A DNA stretch of 64,000 nt from Firmicutes bacterium HGW-Firmicutes-7 (GCA_002841375.1 PGZO01000019.1:1-64000); one strand, 5' to 3'. Positions 26,953 to 35,480 are shown, counted from the first letter of the stretch. Program-made: numbers and translations. Notes: generated from the sequence alone by a model not told the origin.

Positions 26953-27306
26953 TTGAAAATTCGTGAGATATTAGAGTATATAGATGCAGAAGTATTAATA
27001 GGCGAAGAACATATGGAAGAAGAAATTGAGTATGGCTGGAGTTGTGATTTAATGAGTGATGTACTTGCATTCGTTAAGAACAACGTTATTCTATTAACTG
27101 GGTTAATACATCCACAAGTTATTAGAACTGCAGAAATGCTTGATATAAAAGCAATTGCTTTTGTTAGAGGAAAGATACCAGGAGAAGAAATTTTAAGGAT
27201 GGCAAAGTCAAGAGATATGGTCGTTTTGGCTACAAAGCATTCATTATTTACTTCGAGTGCGTTATTACATGAAAAAGGTCTTATAGGAGAGGATTGCACA
27301 AGATGA
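26953..27306 (+). CDS. DRTGG-domain protein (first copy)
   Basis: A small 117-residue DRTGG-type protein. The family pattern is visible as an N-terminal ILEYIDAEVLIG segment, a SCDLMSDVLAFV motif, ILLTGLIHPQVIRTAEML, and a C-terminal strand-helix unit. Such domains occur as single proteins beside sensory [FeFe]-hydrogenase genes in Clostridia and Thermotogae, and also in Pta; their ligand is unknown. It starts with TTG (site TGGAGGT six bases before) and its stop overlaps the next start as ATGA, so translation is coupled. Confidence 0.8.
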   Translation: MKIREILEYIDAEVLIGEEHMEEEIEYGWSCDLMSDVLAFVKNNVILLTGLIHPQVIRTAEMLDIKAIAFVRGKIPGEEILRMAKSRDMVVLATKHSLFTSSALLHEKGLIGEDCTR

Positions 27307-27716
27307 AATTACACTTTATAGTCGATGGGGGAGAATTCACTTCAGCTGGTGGTGCTTCAAGTAAATTAAAAAAAACCTTAAGACAATTGGGTATTGCACC
27401 TGAGATAATAAGAAAAGTATCAATAGCAATGTATGAAGCGGAAATCAATATGGTGATACATGCAAATGGGGGCGAAGTTAGTATTGAAATTACACCACAA
27501 AAGATTTACATATTACTAGAGGACAATGGTCCTGGTATTGATGACGTGGAATTAGCAATGCAGATAGGATATTCAACTGCATCAAGACAAGCACGAGAAA
27601 TGGGATTTGGAGCAGGAATGGGGCTACCCAATATTAAAAAAAACAGCGATCACCTAAAAATCACTTCTGTACTTGGTGAAGGGACTAAGGTTGAGATTTC
27701 TGTTATGCTTGGTTAG
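27303..27716 (+). CDS. RsbW-like HATPase / serine kinase
   Basis: A 137-residue stand-alone GHKL ATPase. The N-box reads AMYEAEINMVIHA, with EDNGPGIDD as G1 motif and GFGAGMGLPNIK as G2. There is no dimerisation/phosphoacceptor His domain, so it resembles anti-sigma serine kinases and not two-component kinases. ATG 27303 is selected (GGAGAGG ten bases before); it forms an ATGA overlap with the DRTGG gene. Located next to the HydS-like gene, it probably passes on that protein's redox signal, but its target is unknown. Confidence 0.85.
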   Translation: MKLHFIVDGGEFTSAGGASSKLKKTLRQLGIAPEIIRKVSIAMYEAEINMVIHANGGEVSIEITPQKIYILLEDNGPGIDDVELAMQIGYSTASRQAREMGFGAGMGLPNIKKNSDHLKITSVLGEGTKVEISVMLG

Positions 27717-27725
27717 GAGGACAAA

Positions 27726-29051
27726 ATGTCTACTATTTTTCACTCAGTAACACTAGATCAAAACAAATGTATTGGCTGCACAGATTGCATAAAGAGATGT
27801 CCAACAGAAGCAATAAGAGTTAGAAATTCTAAGGCCGTCATCACTGACGAAAGATGTATTGATTGTGGTATGTGTATTCGAGTATGTAGAAACAATGCAA
27901 AAAAGGCAACAACAGATTCTATTGATAAAATTCAGTTGTTTAAGTATAAGGTTGCAATACCAGCGCCTACGCTTTACACACAATTTAAAAATATTGTAAA
28001 TCCAAATGTTGTCTTAACAGGTTTAAAGCAGATTGGTTTTGATGAAGTTTTTGAGGTTGCTAAAGCTGCTGAAGTTGTTACAGAATATACTAAAAAGCTT
28101 CTTCAAGATAATTCCATTAAGAGACCAATAATTTCTTCTGCATGTCCAGCTATCGTTAAGCTTATTCAAATGAGATTTCCATCATTAATTCCTAATATTA
28201 TTCCTGTTATTTCACCAAAGGAAGCCATGGCACGATATGCCAAAAACTATTTAGTTGCTCAAGGAATTGAAGAAAAATCTATTGGTGTTTTTTTTATTTC
28301 ACCCTGTGCTGCAAAGGTAACAAACAGTAGAGTACCTGAAACAATTAATAATTCTTATGTAGATGGTGTTATTTCCTTAAAAGAAGTTTACTTAAAACTC
28401 ATTCCAGTACTTAAAAAAATGGGTGAACCAGAAGCATTATTAATGAGTTCAGTTGATGGTATTGGTTGGGCTGGTATCGGTGGCGAAGGAAAGGCTACTA
28501 AGATTGAAAATCATATCGCAGTAGATGGCATTGAAAATGTAATAAAAGTTCTTGAAAGAATTGAAGACGGTAAGCTAGATGTAGACTTTATTGAATGTTT
28601 AGCTTGCGTTAATGGGTGCCTTGGTGGACCACTTACGGTAGAGGATTCCTTTGTGGCCAATAACAGAATGGATAAAGTGAAAAAATATATTAAAGAGGGC
28701 GCAGCGGCAAAGAGACCCATTCATATTTATGATGAGCGTGTAAAACTATCTTGGGATTTACCGCTAAAGACAAAACAAGTACTTAAGCTTGATGATGATA
28801 TGAATAAGGCTTTAGAAAAAATCGAAAAACTTGAAATGATTTATGAGACCTTACCACAAATTGATTGTGGCTCATGTGGTGCGCCAACTTGTAGAGCCTT
28901 AGCAGAAGACATTGTTAGAGACATTGCAAATATTGAAGACTGTGTATTTATGCTTAGAATGAAAGTTAGAAGCATGGCTGAAGATATGTTAACATTAACA
29001 CAAAAAATGCCTCCATCAATTAGTAGAAAACAATTAAATAAGGAGATATAA
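27726..29051 (+). CDS. Sensory-type [FeFe]-hydrogenase-like protein (HydS group)
   Basis: A 441-residue iron-sulfur protein. Two [4Fe-4S] ferredoxin motifs occupy the N-terminus (Cys15/18/21/25 and 44/47/50/54). The H-cluster domain keeps all four cluster cysteines: Cys140 (SSACPAI), Cys194 (ISPCAAK), Cys294 and Cys298 (ECLACVNGCLGG). The proton-transfer Cys of catalytic enzymes (TSCCP) is Ala139, and the Met of the MPC motif is Ser192; both fit sensory HydS and not H2-producing enzymes. A C-terminal Fe-S domain (Cys381/384/389/406; CGSCGAPTC) follows, and there is no PAS domain. It is the centre of a five-gene cassette. The hydABC genes and the maturases are not in the window. Confidence 0.88.
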   Translation: MSTIFHSVTLDQNKCIGCTDCIKRCPTEAIRVRNSKAVITDERCIDCGMCIRVCRNNAKKATTDSIDKIQLFKYKVAIPAPTLYTQFKNIVNPNVVLTGLKQIGFDEVFEVAKAAEVVTEYTKKLLQDNSIKRPIISSACPAIVKLIQMRFPSLIPNIIPVISPKEAMARYAKNYLVAQGIEEKSIGVFFISPCAAKVTNSRVPETINNSYVDGVISLKEVYLKLIPVLKKMGEPEALLMSSVDGIGWAGIGGEGKATKIENHIAVDGIENVIKVLERIEDGKLDVDFIECLACVNGCLGGPLTVEDSFVANNRMDKVKKYIKEGAAAKRPIHIYDERVKLSWDLPLKTKQVLKLDDDMNKALEKIEKLEMIYETLPQIDCGSCGAPTCRALAEDIVRDIANIEDCVFMLRMKVRSMAEDMLTLTQKMPPSISRKQLNKEI

Positions 29052-29052
29052 A

Positions 29053-29388
29053 ATGATTGTAAATGATATTGTAGAAAAAATTGATCTAAAGGTCGTAGCT
29101 GGTGAAAAGCAACTTAATAAGGAAGTTAATAGTGGCTTTGTAGGTGATTTATTGAGTGTTGTTATGGGAAAAGCAAAAGAAGGATGTGCGTGGATTACCA
29201 TTCAAGGTCATCTTAATATAGTGGCAGTTGCGTCCTTAGTTGATGTGGCCTGTATTATTGTTTCAGAAGGCTTCGAGGTTGAGTTAGATACAATTGAAAA
29301 AGCGAATGAGGAAGAAATTCCGATTTTATCAACGACAATGTCTTCATACCAAATAGCTGCACAATTAACTAAGCTAGGTATTGCATAG
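29053..29388 (+). CDS. DRTGG-domain protein (second copy)
   Basis: A 111-residue DRTGG-type protein, distantly similar to the copy at 26953-27306: it shares the N-terminal IVEKIDLKVVAGE segment and a GFVGDLLSVVMG motif in place of the first copy's CDLMSDVLAFV. It begins one base after the HydS-like gene with an AAGGAGATAT ribosome site. Two divergent copies flanking the HydS gene suggest heteromeric or distinct ligand-sensing roles. No enzymatic motif is apparent. Confidence 0.8.
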   Translation: MIVNDIVEKIDLKVVAGEKQLNKEVNSGFVGDLLSVVMGKAKEGCAWITIQGHLNIVAVASLVDVACIIVSEGFEVELDTIEKANEEEIPILSTTMSSYQIAAQLTKLGIA

Positions 29389-29414
29389 GAAATGAAAGGC
29401 AAGGTATATGTACT

Positions 29415-29972
29415 ATGAAAGAATTATCACTGCATATTTTAGATATTGCGCAAAATAGTGTAAGAGCCAAAGCAAAGAATATTGAAATCACAGTGAAAGA
29501 ACTGATCAAAGAAAATATTCTTGAGTTTTCTATCGAAGATAATGGAACAGGTATACCAAATGAAATTTTTAAAACAATAAAAGATCCCTTTACCACTTCA
29601 CGAACCACAAGAAAAGTTGGATTAGGCATTCCTTTTTTAAATGATACTTGTATATTATGCTCAGGCCATTTAGACATACAAACAGAAATAGGTAAAGGTA
29701 CTATATTAAAAGCGTATATGATGTATGATCATATAGATCGCCCACCCTTAGGTGATATTACTTCCACTATTGTTGGGCTCGTAACATCTAATGAAGACAT
29801 TAATATTCATTATCGCCATTTCTTTAACAATAATATTTTTGAATTTGAAACAAATGAAATTAAAGATGTTGTTGGTGAAATACCTTTAGCAGATATTAAC
29901 ATTTATCAATGGATGAAGGAGTTTGTTAAAGAAAATATACAAGAAATACAAGAAATGAACAAAGAACAGTAA
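29415..29972 (+). CDS. Stand-alone HATPase with C-terminal extension
   Basis: A 185-residue GHKL ATPase. The N-box reads ILDIAQNSVRAKA, the G1 box EDNGTGIPNEI, and the G2 region RKVGLGIPFLND. Like the first ATPase of the cassette it has no phosphoacceptor His domain. About 80 extra residues follow the ATPase fold and have no recognised motif. It closes the cassette and is followed by the rnf control region. It may be a Ser/Thr kinase acting on an unknown regulator. Known hydS operons in other bacteria include kinase or phosphatase genes. Confidence 0.82.
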   Translation: MKELSLHILDIAQNSVRAKAKNIEITVKELIKENILEFSIEDNGTGIPNEIFKTIKDPFTTSRTTRKVGLGIPFLNDTCILCSGHLDIQTEIGKGTILKAYMMYDHIDRPPLGDITSTIVGLVTSNEDINIHYRHFFNNNIFEFETNEIKDVVGEIPLADINIYQWMKEFVKENIQEIQEMNKEQ

Positions 29973-30045
29973 AACGCGAATTATGTAAACTGAAATTGAT
30001 ATAATATTAACAAAAAACGATATTTTGCATATTTCAATTTGTTAA

Positions 30046-30070
30046 AATGAAAATAATTTTTATTTTCATT
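30046..30070. repeat. AT-rich perfect inverted repeat between cassette and rnf
   Basis: AATGAAAATAA (30046-30056) and TTATTTTCATT (30060-30070) form an 11-bp palindrome with a 3-nt loop. No T-run follows, so termination would be weak; an operator role is possible. A wider pair, TTAACAAA (30007-30014) and TTTGTTAA (30038-30045), lies just upstream. Confidence 0.6.
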
Positions 30071-30123
30071 GCATAAAACGTGCATAAACAGTAAATAAAT
30101 TCCAATATATGAATTTTTATTAC

Positions 30124-30173
30124 ATGTTAAAATAATAACAGGTATTGTGTCAGCTTGTATTTTGTAGTATAAT
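30124..30173 (+). promoter_or_regulatory. rnf promoter with upstream Rex-like operator
   Basis: TTGTGT (30145-30150), a 17-bp spacer and TATAAT (30168-30173) lie 58 bp before rnfC. Immediately upstream, 30124-30141 reads aTGTTAA-AATA-ATAACAg, matching the Rex consensus TTGTTAA-N4-TTAACAA at 11 of 14 fixed positions. The arrangement suggests NADH/NAD-responsive control of rnf. Confidence 0.6.
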
Positions 30174-30231
30174 ACTTAAGGATTTAGTCATTTTATGACG
30201 TAATAATAAACTGAAATGGGGGGTCTAGTTA

Positions 30232-31554
30232 ATGAGCGCATTAACTTTTAAACGAGGTATTCACCCGAATGAGTCCAAACATTTAACAGAACATAAATCG
30301 ATAAACACCTTATTACCAACAGGTGATGTTGTTTTTCCAATGGTTCAACATATTGGAGCACCATGTAAGCCTATCGTTGCAAAAGGCGATTACGTTTTTG
30401 TAGGTCAAAAGATTGGAGAAGCTCAGGGGTTCATTTCTTCGCCGATACATAGTAGCGTTTCTGGTATTGTTAAAAATGTAACAGAAGTATTGCATCCAAA
30501 TGGATTCAAAATTGCAGCAATAATTATTGAAAATGATGAAAAGTACGCAATGCTTGAATCAATTGTGCCAAGAACGAATATTGACAGTCTGTCAAAACAA
30601 GAAATTATTGAAATTATTAAAGAAGCTGGGGTTGTAGGTATGGGTGGTGCTGGATTTCCAACTCATGTAAAATTAGCGCCGCCACCAGATAAGAAGATTG
30701 ATTTTATAATTATCAATGGTGCTGAATGTGAGCCTTTTCTTACATCTGACCATAGAATTATGTTGGAAGAAACCGATAAAGTAGTGTTAGGATTAAAGCT
30801 TGTCCTATCAATGTTTCCTGATGCAAAGGGTTATATTGGTATAGAAGACAATAAACCTGATGCAATTAAAGTATTACAAGAAGCTACAAAAAGTATTAAT
30901 AATATTGATGTTGCAGTGGTTAAATCAAAATATCCACAAGGTGCAGAGAAACAACTTATTTATTCTATTACTAAACGTACTGTTCCTTCTGGAGGATTAC
31001 CAGCTGACGTAGGATGTATTGTTAATAATATTGACACGATCGTTGCAATTCAAAAAGCAGTATATGAAGGCTTGCCATTAATTAGAAGAATCGTAACAGT
31101 ATCAGGTGGAGCAATTAAAGAACCACAAAACTTTCAAGTTAAGTTAGGGGTTTCTTATAGAGAACTTATTGATGCGGCAGGCGGTTTTACCGAAGCCCCA
31201 GCAAAAGTTATTTCTGGAGGCCCAATGATGGGATTTGCTTTATACTCTTTAGATGTTCCGGTAGTAAAAGGAACCTCTTCAATTTTATGTCTTACAAAAG
31301 ATGAAATTGGAACGGATGAAGAGTTAAACTGTATTAGATGTGGTAAATGTGTTTCTCACTGTCCAATGAATTTGATGCCAGTTGAATTAAATAAATATGC
31401 GTTAGCAAATGAAGCAGATAAGTTTAGTGATTATAGGGGAATGGACTGTATTGAATGTGGTGCCTGTTCCTATGTCTGTCCTTCTAAGCGCCATTTGTTA
31501 CAATCCATTAGAACCGCAAAAAAAACAATTATAGCAAATAGAAAAAAGAGCTAA
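30232..31554 (+). CDS. rnfC: Rnf electron transport complex subunit C
   Basis: Peripheral NADH-oxidising subunit of the Rnf complex, which couples electron flow between ferredoxin and NAD to Na+ or H+ export. The 440 residues show an N-terminal barrel-sandwich domain, the flavin/NADH-binding GVVGMGGAGFPTHVKL loop, NGAECEPFL, an SLBB-like region, and two C-terminal [4Fe-4S] motifs (CIRCGKCVSHCP and CIECGACSYVCP). It is the first gene of rnfCDGEAB, the order usual in Clostridia. Start ATG with a GGGGGG-type ribosome site. Confidence 0.97.
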   Translation: MSALTFKRGIHPNESKHLTEHKSINTLLPTGDVVFPMVQHIGAPCKPIVAKGDYVFVGQKIGEAQGFISSPIHSSVSGIVKNVTEVLHPNGFKIAAIIIENDEKYAMLESIVPRTNIDSLSKQEIIEIIKEAGVVGMGGAGFPTHVKLAPPPDKKIDFIIINGAECEPFLTSDHRIMLEETDKVVLGLKLVLSMFPDAKGYIGIEDNKPDAIKVLQEATKSINNIDVAVVKSKYPQGAEKQLIYSITKRTVPSGGLPADVGCIVNNIDTIVAIQKAVYEGLPLIRRIVTVSGGAIKEPQNFQVKLGVSYRELIDAAGGFTEAPAKVISGGPMMGFALYSLDVPVVKGTSSILCLTKDEIGTDEELNCIRCGKCVSHCPMNLMPVELNKYALANEADKFSDYRGMDCIECGACSYVCPSKRHLLQSIRTAKKTIIANRKKS

Positions 31555-31567
31555 GGAGGAATTAAAC

Positions 31568-32509
31568 GTGTCTGATTTATTCGTTGTATCTTCGTCACCA
31601 CATATCCGTGCCAAAGAAAATGTTTCAACAATCATGAGAGATGTTGTTATTGCGTTATTACCAGCTACGGCGTTTGGTATATATAATTTTGGTTTTTTAG
31701 CATTACAAACCATTATTTTATGTGTTGTTAGTGCAGTTGGCTTTGAAGCACTTTATCAATGGTTTACAAAACAAAAAGTTACTATTGGAGATTATAGTGC
31801 CATCATTACTGGATTGCTTTTAGGATTAAACTTACCACATACTGTTCCATTTTGGATTCCAATATTAGGTAGTGCATTTGCAATCATCATAGTAAAACAG
31901 TTATTTGGTGGTTTAGGTCAAAATTTCATGAATCCAGCTTTAGGTGCAAGAGCATTTTTGCTGATTTCTTTTGCTGGAATAATGACAAACTGGCAAATAG
32001 ATGGTGTAACAACAGCAACCCCGCTTGCAATATTTAAAGCAGAGTCGGCGGTAGGGTTTACATCACCTCAGTTAATTGATTTATTTATAGGTGGAATTGG
32101 CGGGTCTATTGGTGAAACATCAGCAATTGCCTTAATACTAGGTGGTTTGTACTTATTATTTAGAAAAGTGATTGATTGGAGAATTCCGGGTACATATTTA
32201 TTAAGTGTTGCTGTTATGGCAGTTGCAATCGGTGGAAATGGATTTGATATGAGCACAATACTATATCATGTGTTTTCAGGTGGGTTATTATTAGGAGCTT
32301 TCTTTATGGCAACTGATTATGCTTCTTCACCTGTTTCGAATATTGGCAAAATCATCATGGGTGTCGGATGTGGTATTTTAACAGTCTTGATTAGACTCTA
32401 TGGTGGATATCCAGAAGGTGTTTCTTTTGCAATCATCATTATGAATTTATTTGTTCCACTTATTGATCGTTATACAATACCAAAATCTTTTGGGGAGGTG
32501 GCTAAATAA
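31568..32509 (+). CDS. rnfD: Rnf electron transport complex subunit D
   Basis: Integral membrane subunit with covalently bound FMN, part of the ion-translocating core. It has 313 residues and about nine or ten hydrophobic helices. HIRAKENVSTIMRDVVIALLP at the N-terminus, split across the first helix, and GLGQNFMNPALGARAFLL are family signatures. TTATPLA (148-154) is the flavinylation site, with Thr151 the likely FMN attachment residue. It starts with GTG, with AAGGAGG eight bases upstream. Its stop overlaps the rnfG start (TAATG). Confidence 0.96.
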   Translation: MSDLFVVSSSPHIRAKENVSTIMRDVVIALLPATAFGIYNFGFLALQTIILCVVSAVGFEALYQWFTKQKVTIGDYSAIITGLLLGLNLPHTVPFWIPILGSAFAIIIVKQLFGGLGQNFMNPALGARAFLLISFAGIMTNWQIDGVTTATPLAIFKAESAVGFTSPQLIDLFIGGIGGSIGETSAIALILGGLYLLFRKVIDWRIPGTYLLSVAVMAVAIGGNGFDMSTILYHVFSGGLLLGAFFMATDYASSPVSNIGKIIMGVGCGILTVLIRLYGGYPEGVSFAIIIMNLFVPLIDRYTIPKSFGEVAK

Positions 32510-33078
32510 TGAAAGAAATTATTAAAAATGCTTTAATATTATTTGCAATCACCCTTGTATCGAGCGTTTTACTTGCAATTGCTTTTCAAGTTACAGAAGA
32601 ACCTATTAGCGTTCAAAAAATAAAACAAAGAGATGCTGCCTTTGCTACAGTAATTCCAGATGCTACATTTGAAGAAATAGTAGATTTAGACTTTTCTGAA
32701 TATGAAAAAATAGATTCAGTATATGTAGCAAAAAAAGCTGATGAAATTATAGGCTATACGTTTAAATTAATAACGAATGAAGGATATAGTGCAGGTATTG
32801 AAATGGTGGTTGGTGTTAGTATAGAAGGTACCATTACCGGTATTGATGTAATGAGGCATGCCGAAACTCCAGGACTTGGTGCACTAGCAGATGAGGCAGA
32901 TTTTAAGAATCAATTTGTTTCTAAGCCTTTAGGTGAACTTTCTACTGTAAAAGGTGTGTCTTCAAATGATACACAAATATCTGCTATCAGTGGTGCTACG
33001 ATTACATCAAAAGCAGTTACAAATGCAGTTAATGAAGCAGTTACCTATTACAATAATGAATTAAAGGAGGGCAACTAA
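32509..33078 (+). CDS. rnfG: Rnf electron transport complex subunit G
   Basis: Membrane-anchored, extracytoplasmic flavoprotein subunit of 189 residues. One N-terminal helix (about 7-27) anchors an FMN-binding domain with ETPGLGALAD and the flavinylation motif SGATITS; Thr164 is the predicted covalent FMN site. It is translationally coupled to rnfD by a one-base overlap and abuts rnfE with no gap. Confidence 0.96.
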   Translation: MKEIIKNALILFAITLVSSVLLAIAFQVTEEPISVQKIKQRDAAFATVIPDATFEEIVDLDFSEYEKIDSVYVAKKADEIIGYTFKLITNEGYSAGIEMVVGVSIEGTITGIDVMRHAETPGLGALADEADFKNQFVSKPLGELSTVKGVSSNDTQISAISGATITSKAVTNAVNEAVTYYNNELKEGN

Positions 33079-33681
33079 ATGAGCGGAGTAATGAATAGAT
33101 TAAAAAATGGTCTCGTTACAGAGAACCCTGTCTTTGTTCAAGTATTAGGTATGTGCCCAACTTTAGCGGTTACAACCTCTGCAGTAAATGGTATTGGTAT
33201 GGGATTGGCAACAACGGCAGTTTTAATTGGATCAAACATCGTTATATCTATGTTGAAAAATATTATTCCTTCAAAAGTAAGAATCCCAGCATATATTGTT
33301 GTTATTGCAACATTTGTAACACTTATTGATATGTTATTACAAGCTTATATTCCTAGTTTATACGATGCATTAGGATTATTTATTCCATTAATTGTTGTAA
33401 ACTGTGTGGTATTAGGTAGAGCAGAAGCATATGCTTCAAAAAATAGTATATTTAATTCGTTATTTGATGGGTTAGGTATGGGTCTCGGATTCGCATTTTC
33501 TTTAGGTTGCATTGGTCTAGTTAGAGAAGTGTTTGGAGCAGGTAAAGCATTTGGATTTCAAGTAATGCCAAATTTCTTTGAGCCTATTACCATATTAGTT
33601 CTTGCTCCGGGTGCATTTATTGTTTTAGGATTATTATTTGCATTATTCAACTATATTAATTCAAAAAAAGCTAAAGCATAG
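33079..33681 (+). CDS. rnfE: Rnf electron transport complex subunit E
   Basis: Hydrophobic ion-channel subunit of 200 residues with six predicted helices. The N-terminal NPVFVQVLGMCPTLAVT and the central PLIVVNCVVLGRAEAYA segments, each with a conserved Cys for an intramembrane Fe-S cluster shared with RnfA, identify it. AAAGGAGGG precedes the start, which follows the rnfG stop directly. Confidence 0.96.
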   Translation: MSGVMNRLKNGLVTENPVFVQVLGMCPTLAVTTSAVNGIGMGLATTAVLIGSNIVISMLKNIIPSKVRIPAYIVVIATFVTLIDMLLQAYIPSLYDALGLFIPLIVVNCVVLGRAEAYASKNSIFNSLFDGLGMGLGFAFSLGCIGLVREVFGAGKAFGFQVMPNFFEPITILVLAPGAFIVLGLLFALFNYINSKKAKA

Positions 33682-33693
33682 AGGAGGGACAAA

Positions 33694-34269
33694 ATGGATT
33701 TATTATTATTATTTATTGGTGCAATCATTGTAAATAACGTTGTATTATCAAGATTCTTAGGCATTTGTCCTTTTCTAGGTGTTTCTAAGAAAGTTGAAAC
33801 ATCTATAGGTATGGGGCTAGCTGTAACATTTGTTCTAACGTTGGCATCAATTATTTCTTATATTGTTTATACTTTTTTATTAGTACCAAGAGAATTAGAA
33901 TATTTATCAACTATAACATTTATACTTGTTATTGCAGCTTTGGTTCAATTTGTAGAAATGGTTATTCAAAAAACAAGCCCAGCTCTATATCAAGCGCTAG
34001 GCGTATTCTTACCATTGATCACAACGAACTGTGCAGTTCTTGGTGTTGCGGTTATTAATATGACAAATAAGTACTCGTTATTTTCAAGTATTATTAATGG
34101 TTTAGGAACAGCAATTGGTTTTACGCTTGCCATTGTACTTATGGCAGGTATAAGAGAAAAAATTGACTATAATAATGTACCAAAGCCTTTTAAGGGCTAT
34201 CCCATTGTATTATTAACAGCAGGCTTAATGGCGATTGCGTTCTTAGGCTTTACTGGATTAATCAAATAG
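33694..34269 (+). CDS. rnfA: Rnf electron transport complex subunit A
   Basis: Hydrophobic subunit of 191 residues, homologous to RnfE with inverted topology. NNVVLSRFLGICPFLGVS and PLITTNCAVLGVAVIN hold the conserved cysteines that with RnfE ligate an intramembrane Fe-S cluster. AGGAGGG lies nine bases before the ATG. It sits between rnfE and rnfB in the standard clostridial order. Confidence 0.97.
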   Translation: MDLLLLFIGAIIVNNVVLSRFLGICPFLGVSKKVETSIGMGLAVTFVLTLASIISYIVYTFLLVPRELEYLSTITFILVIAALVQFVEMVIQKTSPALYQALGVFLPLITTNCAVLGVAVINMTNKYSLFSSIINGLGTAIGFTLAIVLMAGIREKIDYNNVPKPFKGYPIVLLTAGLMAIAFLGFTGLIK

Positions 34270-34285
34270 ATTGGAGGGTTAAGTC

Positions 34286-35080
34286 GTGGAATTAACAAAT
34301 ATCCTTTATGCGGCAATGGCTATAGGTGGCCTCGGATTGCTATTTGGACTTGGTCTTGGATTTGCAGCTAAAAAGTTTGCGGTAGAAGTGGATCCATTAG
34401 TACCCATAGTGAGAGATTTATTACCAGGAGCGAACTGTGGAGGTTGTGGTTTTGCTGGGTGTGATGCATTTGCAAATGCATTAGTAAAGGGTGAAGCTAG
34501 GCCAAATGGTTGTCCTGTAAATAATAGTGACAATACAACTCAAATTGCAAGTGCACTAGGCCAAGAAGCAACTGTAGGTGAAAAAACTGCTGCTTTTGTT
34601 AAATGTAATGGAACTTGCGATGTAGCGAGTGAAAAATATGAATATTACGGAATAAAAGATTGTCAATCAGCTGCATATTTACAAGGAACAGGTTCAAAGG
34701 GGTGTGAATATGGATGCCTAGGATTAGGAAGTTGTTTTAATGTATGTATGTTTGATGCAATCACAATTGAAAATGGTGTTGCAGTAATTGATGAAGACAA
34801 ATGTGTTTCATGCGGTATGTGTGTTGATGCTTGTCCAAAGAATATTATTGAGATTGTAAGAGTATCAGGTCGTACTAGAGTGAAATGTAACTCAAAAGAC
34901 AAAGGTAAAGAAGTAAAAGCAAAATGTCAGGTTGGATGTATTGGTTGTGGTATTTGCGTAAAACAATGTGAAGACGATGCGATACACGTAACAGATGCAT
35001 TAGCAAAAATCGATTATGATAAATGTATTAATTGTGGTAAATGTGTTGCTAAATGTCCGACAAAGGCAATTGTCAACTAA
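34286..35080 (+). CDS. rnfB: Rnf electron transport complex subunit B (ferredoxin-interacting)
   Basis: Iron-sulfur subunit that receives electrons from reduced ferredoxin. After one N-terminal helix (about 5-27), ANCGGCGFAGCDAF with a later Cys forms the [4Fe-4S] domain. The rest is Cys-rich, with ferredoxin motifs CVSCGMCVDACP, CIGCGICVKQCE and CINCGKCVAKCP plus further Cys near CEYGCLGLGSC. At 264 residues it matches clostridial RnfB. GTG start with GGAGGG upstream. It is the last gene of the operon and is followed by two terminator hairpins. Confidence 0.96.
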   Translation: MELTNILYAAMAIGGLGLLFGLGLGFAAKKFAVEVDPLVPIVRDLLPGANCGGCGFAGCDAFANALVKGEARPNGCPVNNSDNTTQIASALGQEATVGEKTAAFVKCNGTCDVASEKYEYYGIKDCQSAAYLQGTGSKGCEYGCLGLGSCFNVCMFDAITIENGVAVIDEDKCVSCGMCVDACPKNIIEIVRVSGRTRVKCNSKDKGKEVKAKCQVGCIGCGICVKQCEDDAIHVTDALAKIDYDKCINCGKCVAKCPTKAIVN

Positions 35081-35088
35081 TAACTTTT

Positions 35089-35128
35089 AACATCAGGGCA
35101 TAACAATTTGTTGCGTCCTGATGTTTTT
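35089..35128 (+). terminator. Terminator of the rnf operon
   Basis: AACATCAGG (35089-35097) pairs with CCTGATGTT (35117-35125), followed by TTTT. The 19-nt loop can pair further in part. It lies nine bases after the rnfB stop. Confidence 0.85.
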
Positions 35129-35142
35129 AACAAACTATCGAC

Positions 35143-35275
35143 AAAAGCATTTTTCTAATAGGTTTATTCTTTATTGGCAGTATGTATTCATTTTTCAGGC
35201 CTTATCCTTCGGCCGCTTATGCGAAAAATGAATACTTACTGCCTTTTTTATTAATCTGGAAGAAAAAATGCTTTT
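35143..35275. repeat. 133-bp nested inverted-repeat element containing a 21-bp hairpin
   Basis: Outer arms AAAAGCATTTTTCT (35143-35156) and AGAAAAAATGCTTTT (35261-35275) are inverted repeats differing by one extra A. Within them GGCAGTATGTATTCATTTTTC begins at 35176 and its 21-base complement ends at 35243 with one mismatch; the loop contains a GGCC/GGCC inner pair, and six T follow. The core would be a very strong second terminator; the outer arms suggest a small palindromic repeat or MITE. The remaining sequence to 35480 has no gene and only a weak promoter candidate. Confidence 0.8.
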
Positions 35276-35480
35276 ATCTCTGTTTCGTTAATTGATAATT
35301 AATTACCTGAAGGTTCCTAAGAACTTTAATGTTTATCTAATCAAATTTTCGCAGTCTTGTCTTATGTCAAATAAGCCATATGAATGTAAATAAAAAACTG
35401 GTTGTTTATATATACAAACTATATGCATTATGATAAAATTACTCATGAAAGAATTTCCATATTGAGAGGGGTTGAATTCC

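Noticed and set aside
29977-30005. Additional promoter with TATAAT at 30000-30005
   Set aside because: No acceptable -35 hexamer at 16-18 bp; AT-rich chance match. The promoter at 30145-30173 is much better.
35402-35434. Promoter TTGTTT/TATGAT before the DUF4321 gene
   Set aside because: The spacer is 21 bp, outside the usual range, so it is not listed as a feature.
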